39,386 bases of DNA from Actinomycetota bacterium (GTDB lineage Bacteria; Actinomycetota; Thermoleophilia; Gaiellales; Gaiellaceae), in the NCBI GenBank assembly GCA_005883335.1, contig VAXM01000020.1, positions 1-39,386 of the forward strand, given 5' to 3'. Made by a program: the position numbers and the translations under genes. This document shows, piece by piece, positions 9,245 to 18,218 of the stretch. Position 1 is the first letter of the stretch. Each line of letters begins with the position of its first letter. Under the pieces are notes generated by a model. It saw nothing but the letters and a program-made list of their open reading frames with translations. It made no database searches and was not told the DNA's origin.

Positions 9245-9976
9245 TCAGCGGTTGTGGCACACGACCTCGACGTTGTTGCCGTCGGGGTCGAAGACGAACG
9301 CGCCGTAGTAGCCGGGGTGATAGTCCCGCTCGCCGGGGGCGCCGTTGTCACGGTAGCCCACCGCGACGAGCACTCGGTGGAACTCGTCGACGGTCGCGTT
9401 GTCGACGGCGGGGAAAGCGATGTGCAGGTTCTCGGTCAGCGGCCGGTCGTCGTGGACGACGCTGAAAGAGCGGTTCTCGCCCCTGAAATGCCTGCCTTCT
9501 GGCCACTCGCCCGCGAGGACGAAGCCGCCGAAGGGGCCGACGGTCTCGTAGAAGCGCTTCGAGGCCTCGAGGTCGGCGATCCGGATCCAGAGGTGGTCGA
9601 TGCGGTTGTCGCCTTCTCGCGCGCGCCCGTGGTGGACTGCCTCGGCGCTGTTGCCGTCCGGGTCGAGCACGAAGCCGCCGTAGTAGTCCGGCGAGTACTG
9701 CGGACGCGGTCCGGGCGCCCCGTCGTCCGGGTGGCCCGCGCCGGTCATCGTCTCCCACCACTCGTTGACGGCTTCGCGCGAGCATGCGACGAAGGCGACG
9801 TGGAGGTTGTGCGTCACCTGCCGCTCGTTCCCGGCCTGCGAGATCGAGAAGTCTTCCCACTCGAAGCCGTGGCCGTCGGTGCTCGGCTCGCCGAAGCCGA
9901 GCGTCGACATCGCCAGCTCATAGAACGCATGCGAGGCGTCCAGGTCGGAGACGCGGATCGTGACATGGTCGAACAC
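9245..9976 (-). CDS. VOC (glyoxalase/bleomycin resistance) family protein, two domains
   Basis: FDHVTIRVSDLDASHAFYELAM... and IDHLWIRIADLEASKRFYETV...; repeated YYGxFVxDPDGNxxEVV. Confidence 0.9.
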   Translation of the reverse strand: MFDHVTIRVSDLDASHAFYELAMSTLGFGEPSTDGHGFEWEDFSISQAGNERQVTHNLHVAFVACSREAVNEWWETMTGAGHPDDGAPGPRPQYSPDYYGGFVLDPDGNSAEAVHHGRAREGDNRIDHLWIRIADLEASKRFYETVGPFGGFVLAGEWPEGRHFRGENRSFSVVHDDRPLTENLHIAFPAVDNATVDEFHRVLVAVGYRDNGAPGERDYHPGYYGAFVFDPDGNNVEVVCHNR

Positions 9977-9981
9977 GGTCG

Positions 9982-11040
9982 CTACCTACCCGGCGGCGCA
10001 GCGGTCGATTCACGGACGACGAGCTCCGTCGGCAGGATCTGCTCGCGCCGCCCCGCGGGGGCCGCGCCGCGCTCGATGTCGTCCATCAGCCATTGAGCCG
10101 CCAGCCGGCCCTTCTCTTCATTCGGTTGCGCGACCGTCGTGAGCGGCGGCGCCGCGTGCTCGGCGGTCGGGCCGTCGTCGAACCCGACCACCGAGAGCTG
10201 CTCCGGCACTCTGATCTCCAGCTCCGCAGCGGCCTCGAGCGCGCCGATCGCCAGGATGTCGCTCATCGCGAGGATCGCCGTGGGCGGGCTCGGCAGCCGC
10301 AGGAGCTCGAGCGTCGCTTCGCGGGCAGGCTCGGGCGCGTTCGGGCGGCAGACCCGGACGAGCTCCGGGTCCCACGCAGCGCCGAGGCCCTCCTCGTAGC
10401 CCTGGATCCGCTCGACGGTCAGATCGAGCTCGAGGGCTCTGCCGGGATCGAGCGTCGTCACGAAGGACAGCACGCCCACGCGCTCGTGCCCCAGCTCCCG
10501 CAGATGTTCCGCCGCGCTGCGTGCCGCGCCGCGGTCGTCGATCCCGACGAACGGCGTCTGCGCGCCGCGCGGCTGGTCGACGGTGACGATCGGCAGCCGG
10601 CGCCCGAGCGCGGCTTCGATTCGCGGGTCGTTCCGCGGCGTGGAGTAGATGATGAAGCCGTCCACCGCGGCCTCCCGGACCATGCGCGCCGCCTCCTCGC
10701 GGTAGCGCGAGTCCGGAACGAGGAGCAGGCCCGCGGGCGCCTCCTCCATCCCACGCGCCACCCCGCGCAGGAACGCGGGCGCCGTCGGATCGGTGAACTG
10801 GTAGCCGAGGCGCTCGGCGAAAATGACGCCGATCGCACCTGCGCGGCCCGTGCGGAGGCGGCGCGCGACCGGATCGGGGCCCGGATAGCCGAGCTCCTCC
10901 GCCGCCTCGAGGACGCGTTTTCGCACTTCGTCGGACACGAGCTCCGGGCGGCCGAAGGCCTGGGAGGCGCTCCCCACGGAGACGCCGGCGCGCTCTGCGA
11001 CGTCCCGCAGACGAACTCGCCGCCTCTCGCCTCGTACCAC
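9982..11040 (-). CDS. LacI family transcriptional regulator
   Basis: HTH VRLRDVAERAGVSVGSASQAF plus periplasmic-binding-like domain. GTG at 11040 preferred over ORF-track 11088 because TACTAT lies 8 nt upstream and an operator-like site lies in the extension. Confidence 0.9.
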   Translation of the reverse strand: MVRGERRRVRLRDVAERAGVSVGSASQAFGRPELVSDEVRKRVLEAAEELGYPGPDPVARRLRTGRAGAIGVIFAERLGYQFTDPTAPAFLRGVARGMEEAPAGLLLVPDSRYREEAARMVREAAVDGFIIYSTPRNDPRIEAALGRRLPIVTVDQPRGAQTPFVGIDDRGAARSAAEHLRELGHERVGVLSFVTTLDPGRALELDLTVERIQGYEEGLGAAWDPELVRVCRPNAPEPAREATLELLRLPSPPTAILAMSDILAIGALEAAAELEIRVPEQLSVVGFDDGPTAEHAAPPLTTVAQPNEEKGRLAAQWLMDDIERGAAPAGRREQILPTELVVRESTAAPPGR

Positions 11041-11062
11041 AAACGGGAATAGTACGTCTGGA

Positions 11063-11100
11063 TGAACCGTTTCAGGTACCGTGACCACTGAATCGGTTCA
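11063..11100. promoter_or_regulatory. Pair of LacI/GalR-type operator-like sites
   Basis: TGAACCGTTTCA (11063-11074) and TGAATCGGTTCA (11089-11100): opposite-orientation copies with one mismatch, central CpG, between lacI-type gene and rightward genes. Confidence 0.65.
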
Positions 11101-11118
11101 ATAGACGAGGAGGCTGAG

Positions 11119-11301
11119 ATGGAGCTCTTCCAATTGCTCGTCGTCGGCGACGCCGCTCGTCGGCACGTCGAGCGCTCGCTCGAGCACAACCAAAGGCCGC
11201 CGAAGCCCGAGGCTACGCGCCCGCGGCGCGTGCGCGCCAGGGCGGCTTCCGCCGCCGCGCTCCGCACGCTCGCGGAGCGGCTCGAGCCTTCACCAACCTA
11301 G
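11119..11301 (+). CDS. Putative small protein (60 aa)
   Basis: ATG preceded by GAGGAGG; ORF sits between operator-like sites and the amidohydrolase; no family recognised. Confidence 0.4.
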   Translation: MELFQLLVVGDAARRHVERSLEHNQRPPKPEATRPRRVRARAASAAALRTLAERLEPSPT

Positions 11302-11320
11302 ACAGCTAGATTCCTCCGCC

Positions 11321-12862
11321 GTGATCTTCGAGAACGGCGTGATCCGGACGCTCGACCCGTCGCTGCCGGTCGTGCGCAGCCTGGCTATCGCCGGCGAGCA
11401 GATTGCCGGCGGCGTCGGGACGCACGAGACCGCGCTGCCCGGGCCGGAGCGCGTCGACCTCGGCGGCCGCTGCGTTGTCCCCGGGCTCAGCGACGCCCAC
11501 GTGCACTTCGCGACCTGGGCCGTCGCGCAGCACGAGGTGCGGCTCGAGGACACGCGCTCGCTCGACGAGGCACTCGCGCGCGTGCGCGAGGCGCTCGCCG
11601 CCGCACCTGCTGACAGGTGGCTGCGCGGCCGCGGCTGGCGCAGCGCGGACTGGTCGCCGTCCGTCGAGCCGACGAAGGAAGTCCTCGACGAGGTCGTTTC
11701 CGACCGGCCGGTCGCGCTGATGGCCCGCGACTCGCACTCGGTCTGGCTCAACTCGGCGGCGATCGCCCGCGCCGACGGCGACCTGCAGGTGCCCGGCGGG
11801 GTCGTCGAGCTCGACGACCGCGGCGAGCCGACCGGCGTTCTCCGCGAGGAGTCCTGCTGGCACTTCCGCGACCGCTACATCGAGCTGTCGGACGACGAGT
11901 ACGTCGAGGCGATGCGCGCCGGGTTGAAGCTCGCCGCGTCCCGCGGCGTGACGGCCCTCCACGACAAGGACGGCTGGCTCGGAGCCCTGCGCTTCTGGCA
12001 GCGCCTCCAGGCCGAAGGGCCGCTCGGCCTGCGCGTGTGGCAGTCGCTGCCCGCCGAGAAGGCGGACGAGCTCACCGACGTGGACGTCCGGAGCGGCCTC
12101 GGAGGCCCGCGCCTGCGGCTCGGCTACCTGAAGGCGTTCATGGACGGGACGCTCGGCTCGCAGACCGCCCGCATGCTCGACGGCTCGGGGGTCGAGATCA
12201 CGAGCCGCGAGCAGCTCGAGCACTACATCCGCGCCGGCGCCCGCGCCGGCTTCCCACTCGCCGTCCACGCGATCGGCGACCTCGCCAACCGCGAGGCGCT
12301 CGACGCCTTCGAGGCGACCCGCGACGAATGGCAGCCGTTGGGACTGCGGCCGCGGATCGAGCACGCGCAGCTGCTCGCGCCGGAAGACGTGCCCCGCTTC
12401 GCGGAGCTCGGCGTGGCCGCGTCCGTGCAGTTCAGCCATGCGCCGTCCGACCGCGAGCTTGCAGACCGCTTCTGGGGCCATAAGGTCTCGGGTGCCTATG
12501 CGTACCGCTCGCTCCTCGACGCGGGCGCAGTCGTCGCGAACGGCTCCGACGCGCCGATCGAGGAGCTCGACCCGCTCGCGGGGATCCGCGCGGGTGTGCT
12601 GCGCACGCTGGACGAGCGGCCGGCCTGGCAGCCCGAGCAGGCGGTCACCGTCGCGGAGGCGCTGCACGCCACCTGCGTCGCTCCCGCTTGGCTCGCGCGC
12701 GAGGAGCACAGCCGCGGGAAGCTCTTGCCCGGCTACGACGCCGACCTCGTCGTCCTCGACCGCGACCCGGTCGACTGCCCGCCGGACGAGCTCCCCGAGG
12801 TCCACATCGTGGCGACGATGCTCGCCGGGACCTGGACGCACAATCCGCCGCCCTGGGACTGA
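11321..12862 (+). CDS. Amidohydrolase family protein (YtcJ-like)
   Basis: VPGLSDAHVHFATWA, SRGVTALHDKDGWLG, PLAVHAIGDLANREAL, VANGSDAPIEELDPL. Confidence 0.9.
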   Translation: MIFENGVIRTLDPSLPVVRSLAIAGEQIAGGVGTHETALPGPERVDLGGRCVVPGLSDAHVHFATWAVAQHEVRLEDTRSLDEALARVREALAAAPADRWLRGRGWRSADWSPSVEPTKEVLDEVVSDRPVALMARDSHSVWLNSAAIARADGDLQVPGGVVELDDRGEPTGVLREESCWHFRDRYIELSDDEYVEAMRAGLKLAASRGVTALHDKDGWLGALRFWQRLQAEGPLGLRVWQSLPAEKADELTDVDVRSGLGGPRLRLGYLKAFMDGTLGSQTARMLDGSGVEITSREQLEHYIRAGARAGFPLAVHAIGDLANREALDAFEATRDEWQPLGLRPRIEHAQLLAPEDVPRFAELGVAASVQFSHAPSDRELADRFWGHKVSGAYAYRSLLDAGAVVANGSDAPIEELDPLAGIRAGVLRTLDERPAWQPEQAVTVAEALHATCVAPAWLAREEHSRGKLLPGYDADLVVLDRDPVDCPPDELPEVHIVATMLAGTWTHNPPPWD

Positions 12863-12983
12863 GTTCGTTCAGATTGCGTTAAGCCTGCTGACGCGGCAAA
12901 CCGCTCGAGCCGACGAGCCGTCTTACCCGGTACAAGGATCGGGCGGCCGACCTTCCCCTCGCCGGCCTGTCCAGTCCCAGAGC

Positions 12984-13013
12984 GGAGGGCCCGCCACCGG
13001 GGCGCGGCCCTCC
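12984..13013. terminator. Bidirectional hairpin terminator between convergent amidohydrolase and phoU
   Basis: GGAGGGCC (12984-12991) pairs with GGCCCTCC (13006-13013), inner CGCC/GGCG pairing; lies in the gap between convergent stops. Confidence 0.65.
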
Positions 13014-13028
13014 CCTCTCCTCTAAGTC

Positions 13029-13700
13029 CTAGCCGCGGTGCGAGGCGTCCGTGAACTCGCGGAACTCAGCGGTCAGCAGGTACGCGACCTGCTCGCCGAT
13101 GTCGACCGCGTGGTCGCCGATCCGCTCGAGCGTCCGCGAGACGACGACCATCCGCAGAGCCCACTCGCGCATGCCGGGCTCGCCGACGATCTCCACGACC
13201 CGGTCGACGAAGCGGCGGTTCGAGCGGTCGATCAGCTCGTCCAACTCGACGAGCGACTCGGCCGCTTCGAGGTCGCGATTGGCGAACGCGTCGAGCGCGA
13301 CCCGGATCATCTCCTCCGCCCGCTCTCCCATCTCCTCGAGGCTCTGGAGCAGGAGCGGGTCCGGCTCGACGTCCGCGACGAGCTTCGTCAGCTTCGCGAC
13401 CGTCACGCCGTAGTCGGCCATCCGCTCGAGATGCAGGTTCGTGTGCAGGATCGCGAGGACCAGCCGGAGGTCGATCGCAACCGGCGTCTGCAGCGCGAGC
13501 AGGTGCTCGATGCCCTGTTCGATCTGGAGGTAGCGGCGATCGACGTCGTCGTCGAATGCGATCACGTCGTCGGCGAGCTCGACGTCTCGCTGGGCCAGAG
13601 CGTTCAGCGCGCCCCGGAGCACGCGCAGGACGAGGGCGCCTTCCTCCTGCAGGCTCGCTTCGAGCTGGTCGAGCTCCTCCTGGAACGGTGAGCGCAGCAT
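13029..13700 (-). CDS. phoU: Phosphate signalling complex protein PhoU
   Basis: FQEELDQLEASLQEEGALV...ERMADYGVTVAKL...RTLERIGDHAVDIGEQVAYL. Confidence 0.95.
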   Translation of the reverse strand: MLRSPFQEELDQLEASLQEEGALVLRVLRGALNALAQRDVELADDVIAFDDDVDRRYLQIEQGIEHLLALQTPVAIDLRLVLAILHTNLHLERMADYGVTVAKLTKLVADVEPDPLLLQSLEEMGERAEEMIRVALDAFANRDLEAAESLVELDELIDRSNRRFVDRVVEIVGEPGMREWALRMVVVSRTLERIGDHAVDIGEQVAYLLTAEFREFTDASHRG

Positions 13701-14549
13701 CTAGCCGAACCGGCCCGTGACGTAGTCCTCGGTCCGCCGATCGGAAGGCGCCGTGAAGATCTTCGGCGTCTCGTCGTACTCGACGAGCACCCCGTAGCGC
13801 CCGTCCTCGTCCGAGTCGATGCTGAAGAACGCCGTCCGGTCGGCCACGCGCGCGGCCTGCTGCATGTTGTGCGTGACGATCACGATCGTGTAGTCCTGCT
13901 TGAGGCTCTGCATCAGCTCCTCGATCCGCTGCGTCGCAATCGGGTCGAGCGCGGAGGCCGGCTCGTCGAGCAGGAGCACCTCGGGCTCGATCGCGATCGC
14001 GCGCGCGATGCAGAGCCGCTGTTGCTGCCCGCCGGACAACGAGAGGGCGCTGCGCTTGAGCCGGTCCTTGACCTCGTCCCAGAGGGCCGCGCTCTGGAGC
14101 GCCTTCTCGACGCGCTCGTCTAGATCTTTCTTGAGGCCGAGCACGCGCGGCGCCCAGGCGACGTTGTCGTAGATCGTCTTCGGGAACGGGTTCGCCTTCT
14201 GGAAGACCATCCCGATCCGCCGCCGCACCTCGACCGGCTCGACCCCGTCGCCGTAGAGGTCGACGCCGTGGTAGAGGATCGTGCCTTCGTGCCGGAAGCT
14301 CGGCACCTCGTCGTTCATCCGGTTGAGGCACCGGATGAACGTGCTCTTGCCGCAGCCCGAGGGGCCGATGACCGCGGTGATCACGTTGCGGTAGATCTCG
14401 AGGTCGACGCCCTTGATCGCCACGTTCGAGCCGTAGCCCGCCTGCAGGCCCTGGATGTCGAAGACGGTCTCATGCGTCTGCGACTCCGTCTCCTGTCGCA
14501 CGGCGACATCGACCGGCCTCATCGGCGGCATCGTAACCCCCTGGCTCAT
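13701..14549 (-). CDS. pstB: Phosphate ABC transporter ATP-binding protein PstB
   Basis: [54 protein letters not shown] at 14549. Confidence 0.95.
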   Translation of the reverse strand: MSQGVTMPPMRPVDVAVRQETESQTHETVFDIQGLQAGYGSNVAIKGVDLEIYRNVITAVIGPSGCGKSTFIRCLNRMNDEVPSFRHEGTILYHGVDLYGDGVEPVEVRRRIGMVFQKANPFPKTIYDNVAWAPRVLGLKKDLDERVEKALQSAALWDEVKDRLKRSALSLSGGQQQRLCIARAIAIEPEVLLLDEPASALDPIATQRIEELMQSLKQDYTIVIVTHNMQQAARVADRTAFFSIDSDEDGRYGVLVEYDETPKIFTAPSDRRTEDYVTGRFG

Positions 14550-15418
14550 CCCATCCTCCGACGCGTGCGGGCGAGCACGAGGCGTGCGGTCAGGCTCGTC
14601 ACGAGCACGAAGATCAGCAGCACGAGCGCGGACGCCCAGGCGCGCGCATGATCCTCCGGAAGGTCTGACTCGGACCAGATGAAGATCTGGACCGGCAGGT
14701 TCGGCAGCGCATGCCCGGGGTTCCATTCGATCGTCCGGCCGAAGATCGAGGTCGCAAAGAGCAGCGGCGCCGTCTCGCCGACAGCACGGGCGACCGCGAG
14801 CACGGTTCCGGTCAGGATCCCGCCGGCCGCGCTCGGCAGTGTGATCCCGAGCACGGTCCGCCAGCGGCTCGCACCGAGCGCGAGGGCGCCTTCGCGCTGG
14901 CTCGTAGGCACGAGGCGCAACACTTCCTGCGTCGCGCGCGTCACCAGCGGCAGCATCACGATCGAAAGACCGACGCTGCCGGCCCAGCCGTTCTGCGGGT
15001 GCCCGTAGACGAGCAGGCCGAAGACGAAGACGCCGATGATGATCGACGGGAGGCCGTTGAGCAGGTCGACGCAGAGCTGGATCGCGGCGCCCACCCTCGG
15101 CGAGGCGAACTCCTCGAGGAAGACCGCGATCAGCACGGCCACGGGGAGCGCGATCGCTGTCGCGATCCCGACTAGCAGCGCCGAGCCGACGAGCAACGGC
15201 GCGATCCCGCCTCCCGGCTGGCCGAAGAGCGGCAGATCCTTGGTCAGGAAGCCCCACGAGAGCTCGCCCGCGCCGCGCTTGGCGATCGACCAGACGACGA
15301 TGCCGAGCACGAGCACGGCGAGGAGTGCCGCGACGGTGGCGCTCCCTTCTGCGAGCCGGTTGACGATCCGCCTGCGCCGCAGCCGCCGGTCGCCCTGGAG
15401 GTTCACCTCAGCTGCCAC
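14546..15418 (-). CDS. pstA: Phosphate ABC transporter permease PstA
   Basis: Hydrophobic permease; [52 protein letters not shown]-like loop. Confidence 0.93.
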   Translation of the reverse strand: MAAEVNLQGDRRLRRRRIVNRLAEGSATVAALLAVLVLGIVVWSIAKRGAGELSWGFLTKDLPLFGQPGGGIAPLLVGSALLVGIATAIALPVAVLIAVFLEEFASPRVGAAIQLCVDLLNGLPSIIIGVFVFGLLVYGHPQNGWAGSVGLSIVMLPLVTRATQEVLRLVPTSQREGALALGASRWRTVLGITLPSAAGGILTGTVLAVARAVGETAPLLFATSIFGRTIEWNPGHALPNLPVQIFIWSESDLPEDHARAWASALVLLIFVLVTSLTARLVLARTRRRMG

Positions 15419-16373
15419 CGGTTCGCTGGAACGCGAAGCGCTTGACGACTATCTGCGCGAGCAGGTTGGTCAGCAGCCCGATCACAAGCAGGATCGCAGC
15501 GAGGTAGAAGAGCGAGGCGATCTGCAGCTTCGAGACGGCACCCTGGTACTGGCCCGCGATCCGGCTCGCCAGGGTGTCCCCAGGGGCGAACAGCGACGAG
15601 CGGATGAACCAGCCGGCGCCGATCACCTGCGTGACGGCAATCGCCTCTCCGAGGGCCCGGCCGAGGCCAAGGATCACCGCCGCGCCGATCCCGGGCCGCG
15701 ACGAGGAGAGGACGACGCCGCGCACCATCTCCCAGCGCGTGGCCCCGAGCGCGAGCGCGCCCTCCTCGAGCTCGGGCGGGACACTCAGAAACAGCTCGCG
15801 GCAGACGCTCGCCACGATCGGGACAACCATGATCGCCAGGATCACTCCGGCGACGAAAATGCCACTCGACTGAGGCGTGCCGCTGAAGATCGGCAGGAAG
15901 CCGAACGAGTTGTGCAGCCACGGCTCGACGTGATCCGCGAGGAACGGGCCGAGCACGAGGATCCCCCAGAGCCCGAGGACGACGCTGGGGATCGCCGCCA
16001 GCGTCTCGACCAGCGACCCGACGACGAGGCGCAGGCTCCGCGGCGCGAGCTCGCTCAGGAAGAGCGCGATCCCGAGGGCGAGCGGCGTCGCGATCAGGAG
16101 CGCGATCAGCGAGGTCACGGCAGTCCCGTAGAGCCCGGGCGCAGCGCCGAAGACGTTCTTGTTGGTATCCCAAGCCGTGTGCCAGACGAACGGGAGCCCG
16201 AACGTGCTCAGCGCGAGATGCGCGCCGCGGATCACCTTGTAGGCGATGAAGCCGATCAGGACGACCGCGCCGAGCCCGGCAGCGCTGGTGACGATCAGGA
16301 GCAGGCGGTCGCCAAAGCGGTCGCGCAGGCGCCGTCCGCCGCGCAGCTCCTGCGTCATCGGGACCGCGCTCAT
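15408..16373 (-). CDS. pstC: Phosphate ABC transporter permease PstC
   Basis: [64 protein letters not shown]. Confidence 0.93.
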   Translation of the reverse strand: MSAVPMTQELRGGRRLRDRFGDRLLLIVTSAAGLGAVVLIGFIAYKVIRGAHLALSTFGLPFVWHTAWDTNKNVFGAAPGLYGTAVTSLIALLIATPLALGIALFLSELAPRSLRLVVGSLVETLAAIPSVVLGLWGILVLGPFLADHVEPWLHNSFGFLPIFSGTPQSSGIFVAGVILAIMVVPIVASVCRELFLSVPPELEEGALALGATRWEMVRGVVLSSSRPGIGAAVILGLGRALGEAIAVTQVIGAGWFIRSSLFAPGDTLASRIAGQYQGAVSKLQIASLFYLAAILLVIGLLTNLLAQIVVKRFAFQRTGGS

Positions 16374-16413
16374 CGCGGCGCACGCTAACGCCCAGATCGG
16401 CGCGCGAAGCGGG

Positions 16414-16432
16414 CCGTTACCGGACCGTTACC
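16414..16432. promoter_or_regulatory. Putative Pho box in divergent pstC/pstS region
   Basis: CCGTTACC at 16414-16421 repeated at 16425-16432: direct repeat with 11-bp period, the layout of PhoP/PhoB direct-repeat units. Confidence 0.6.
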
Positions 16433-16514
16433 AGTCCCACACCTCCTTTCAGCCCACGGTCGTCCCGTGGCGCACCAGCCTGAGATCGGAACTGGCAACG
16501 GAGAGGAGAGAAAC

Positions 16515-17528
16515 GTGAAGCGGATGAGCCTCGTAGCCCTGGCCGTGGTGGTCCTTGCGGCCTGGACGGGACTTGCAGGAGCTTCTTCGCAGAAGACATC
16601 GCTGACCGGCGCGGGCAGCACGTTCGTCGCGCCGCTCGTCAGCCAGTGGATCAGCCACTACAGCGCGGCGTCGATCAACTACAGCGGCGTTGGCAGCGGC
16701 GCCGGGATCGCGGCGATCAGCAGCCGCCAGGTCGACTTCGGGGCGAGCGACGCGCCCATGACGCCTGATCAGTTTGCGGGCTGCCACGGTTGCGTCCAGA
16801 TCCCGTGGGCTTTCTCGGCCACGTCGATCCCATACCACGTCAGCGGGGTCGGCTACGGCCTGAAACTGACAGGGCCGATCCTGGCCGACATCTACCTCGG
16901 CCACGTCAAGAAGTGGAACGACAAGCGCATCCAAGCGCTCAACAAGGGCGTGAAGCTGCCGGACGAGAACATCGTCCCGATCTATCGCAGCGACGCGAGC
17001 GGGACGAGCTTCAACTTCTCCGACTATCTCTCGCACGTGAGCAAGGAGTGGAAGAACAAGATCGGAAAGGGCACGCAGCCCGCGTTCCCGTCCGGCGTCG
17101 GGGCGAGAGGAAGCTCGGGCGTCGCCGCCAAGCTCGGCTCGACTCAGGGCGGCATCACCTACGTCGACATCGCGTATGCGTACAAGAACCACTACAGGAT
17201 CGCGAAGATCCAGAACCGCGCCGGCAAGTTCGTCCTGCCGACGATCAAGTCGCTCAGGGCGGCCACCGCTTCGGTCAAGCGGGTGACCCGGAAGGACAAC
17301 GCGATCTCGGTGGTCGACCCGCCGAAGAGCCAGTCGAAGGCGTACCCGATCTGCACGTTCACCTGGGTGATCCTGCCGGTGCAGAGCTCGAAGGCGGCCG
17401 ACCTGAAGAAGTTCGTCGACTGGGCCGTCACGAAGGGCCAGTCATTCGGCCCGAAGCTGCTGTTCCTGCCGCTGCCAAAGGCAGTCCAGGCAGCGGCACG
17501 TCATACGCTCGCCCGGGTCCATTCCTAG
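16515..17528 (+). CDS. pstS: Phosphate ABC transporter substrate-binding protein PstS
   Basis: LTGAGSTFVAPLVSQWISHYS...INYSGVGSGAGIAAISSRQVDFGASDAPM; GTG 16515 preceded by GAGAGGAGAG. Confidence 0.95.
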   Translation: MKRMSLVALAVVVLAAWTGLAGASSQKTSLTGAGSTFVAPLVSQWISHYSAASINYSGVGSGAGIAAISSRQVDFGASDAPMTPDQFAGCHGCVQIPWAFSATSIPYHVSGVGYGLKLTGPILADIYLGHVKKWNDKRIQALNKGVKLPDENIVPIYRSDASGTSFNFSDYLSHVSKEWKNKIGKGTQPAFPSGVGARGSSGVAAKLGSTQGGITYVDIAYAYKNHYRIAKIQNRAGKFVLPTIKSLRAATASVKRVTRKDNAISVVDPPKSQSKAYPICTFTWVILPVQSSKAADLKKFVDWAVTKGQSFGPKLLFLPLPKAVQAAARHTLARVHS

Positions 17529-18202
17529 GGAAACGAGCAACGAACGTCGAGCCCGCGGTTCTTGGCCCCGCGGGCTTCGACGTGCCCGCCCGCGGTCTCG
17601 ACGACGTGCTTGACGATCGCGAGACCCAGTCCGCTGCCGCGCGTCGTGCGCGCTCGGTCGGAGCGGAAGAAGCGCTCGAAGAGCCGCGGTGCGTCTTCCT
17701 CGGGCACGCCGGCCCCGTCGTCGCTCGCCTCGAGCACGAGGGCCCCGTCCTCGCGACGGAGCGAGAGCGTGCTCGTCGCGCCCTCGCCCGCGTAGCGGAT
17801 CGTGTTTTCGAGCAGGTTCTCGACGATGGTCCGGAGCATGCGCCGGCGCAGCGGGAGGTGCAGCGTCTCGTCCTCGATCCGGAGCTCGAGACGGACGCCC
17901 GCCCGTTCGGCACGCTCGAGGCACTCGTCGACGGCGGCGCGGAGTACGGGAGCAGCCTCGGTCTCGCCCAGCGCGACGACCTCACGCCCTTGCTCCAGCT
18001 CGCTCAGAAAGAGAATGTCGTCGACGAGCTCGGTCATCTCCTCGACCTCGGTGCGCGCGTGCCGGAGCAGCGCGGAGACATCGGCGCCGGGAAGCTCGGC
18101 GGTCTCCAACAGCGTCAGCAGCCGGGCAAGAGGCGTGCGGAGCTCGTGGGAGACGGACGCCGTGAACGCGGCACGGAGCTCTTCGTACTGGTCCCTTGAC
18201 AC
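17525..18202 (-). CDS. Sensor histidine kinase, catalytic core only (PhoR-type HisKA/HATPase)
   Basis: AAFTASVSHELRTPLARLL (H-box), ENLLENTIRYA (N-box), DDGAGVPEED, GSGLGLAIVKHVVE; GTG 18202 gives no TM segment (ORF track extends to 18268). Confidence 0.88.
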   Translation of the reverse strand: MSRDQYEELRAAFTASVSHELRTPLARLLTLLETAELPGADVSALLRHARTEVEEMTELVDDILFLSELEQGREVVALGETEAAPVLRAAVDECLERAERAGVRLELRIEDETLHLPLRRRMLRTIVENLLENTIRYAGEGATSTLSLRREDGALVLEASDDGAGVPEEDAPRLFERFFRSDRARTTRGSGLGLAIVKHVVETAGGHVEARGAKNRGLDVRCSFP

Positions 18203-18218
18203 TAGGGTTGAGTATCGC

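Noticed and set aside
6969-9308. 779-aa plus-strand ORF
   Set aside because: Antisense to methyltransferase and acyl-CoA dehydrogenase with clear homology; a stop-free shadow frame caused by high GC, with Arg/Ser-rich nonsense composition.
9982-11088. Longer start (11088) for the LacI-type regulator
   Set aside because: The extension covers an operator-like site and the -10-like TACTAT; GTG 11040 fits better.
13066-14331. 421-aa minus-strand ORF overlapping phoU/pstB
   Set aside because: Low-complexity Arg/Ala frame out of phase with the clearly recognisable PhoU and PstB.
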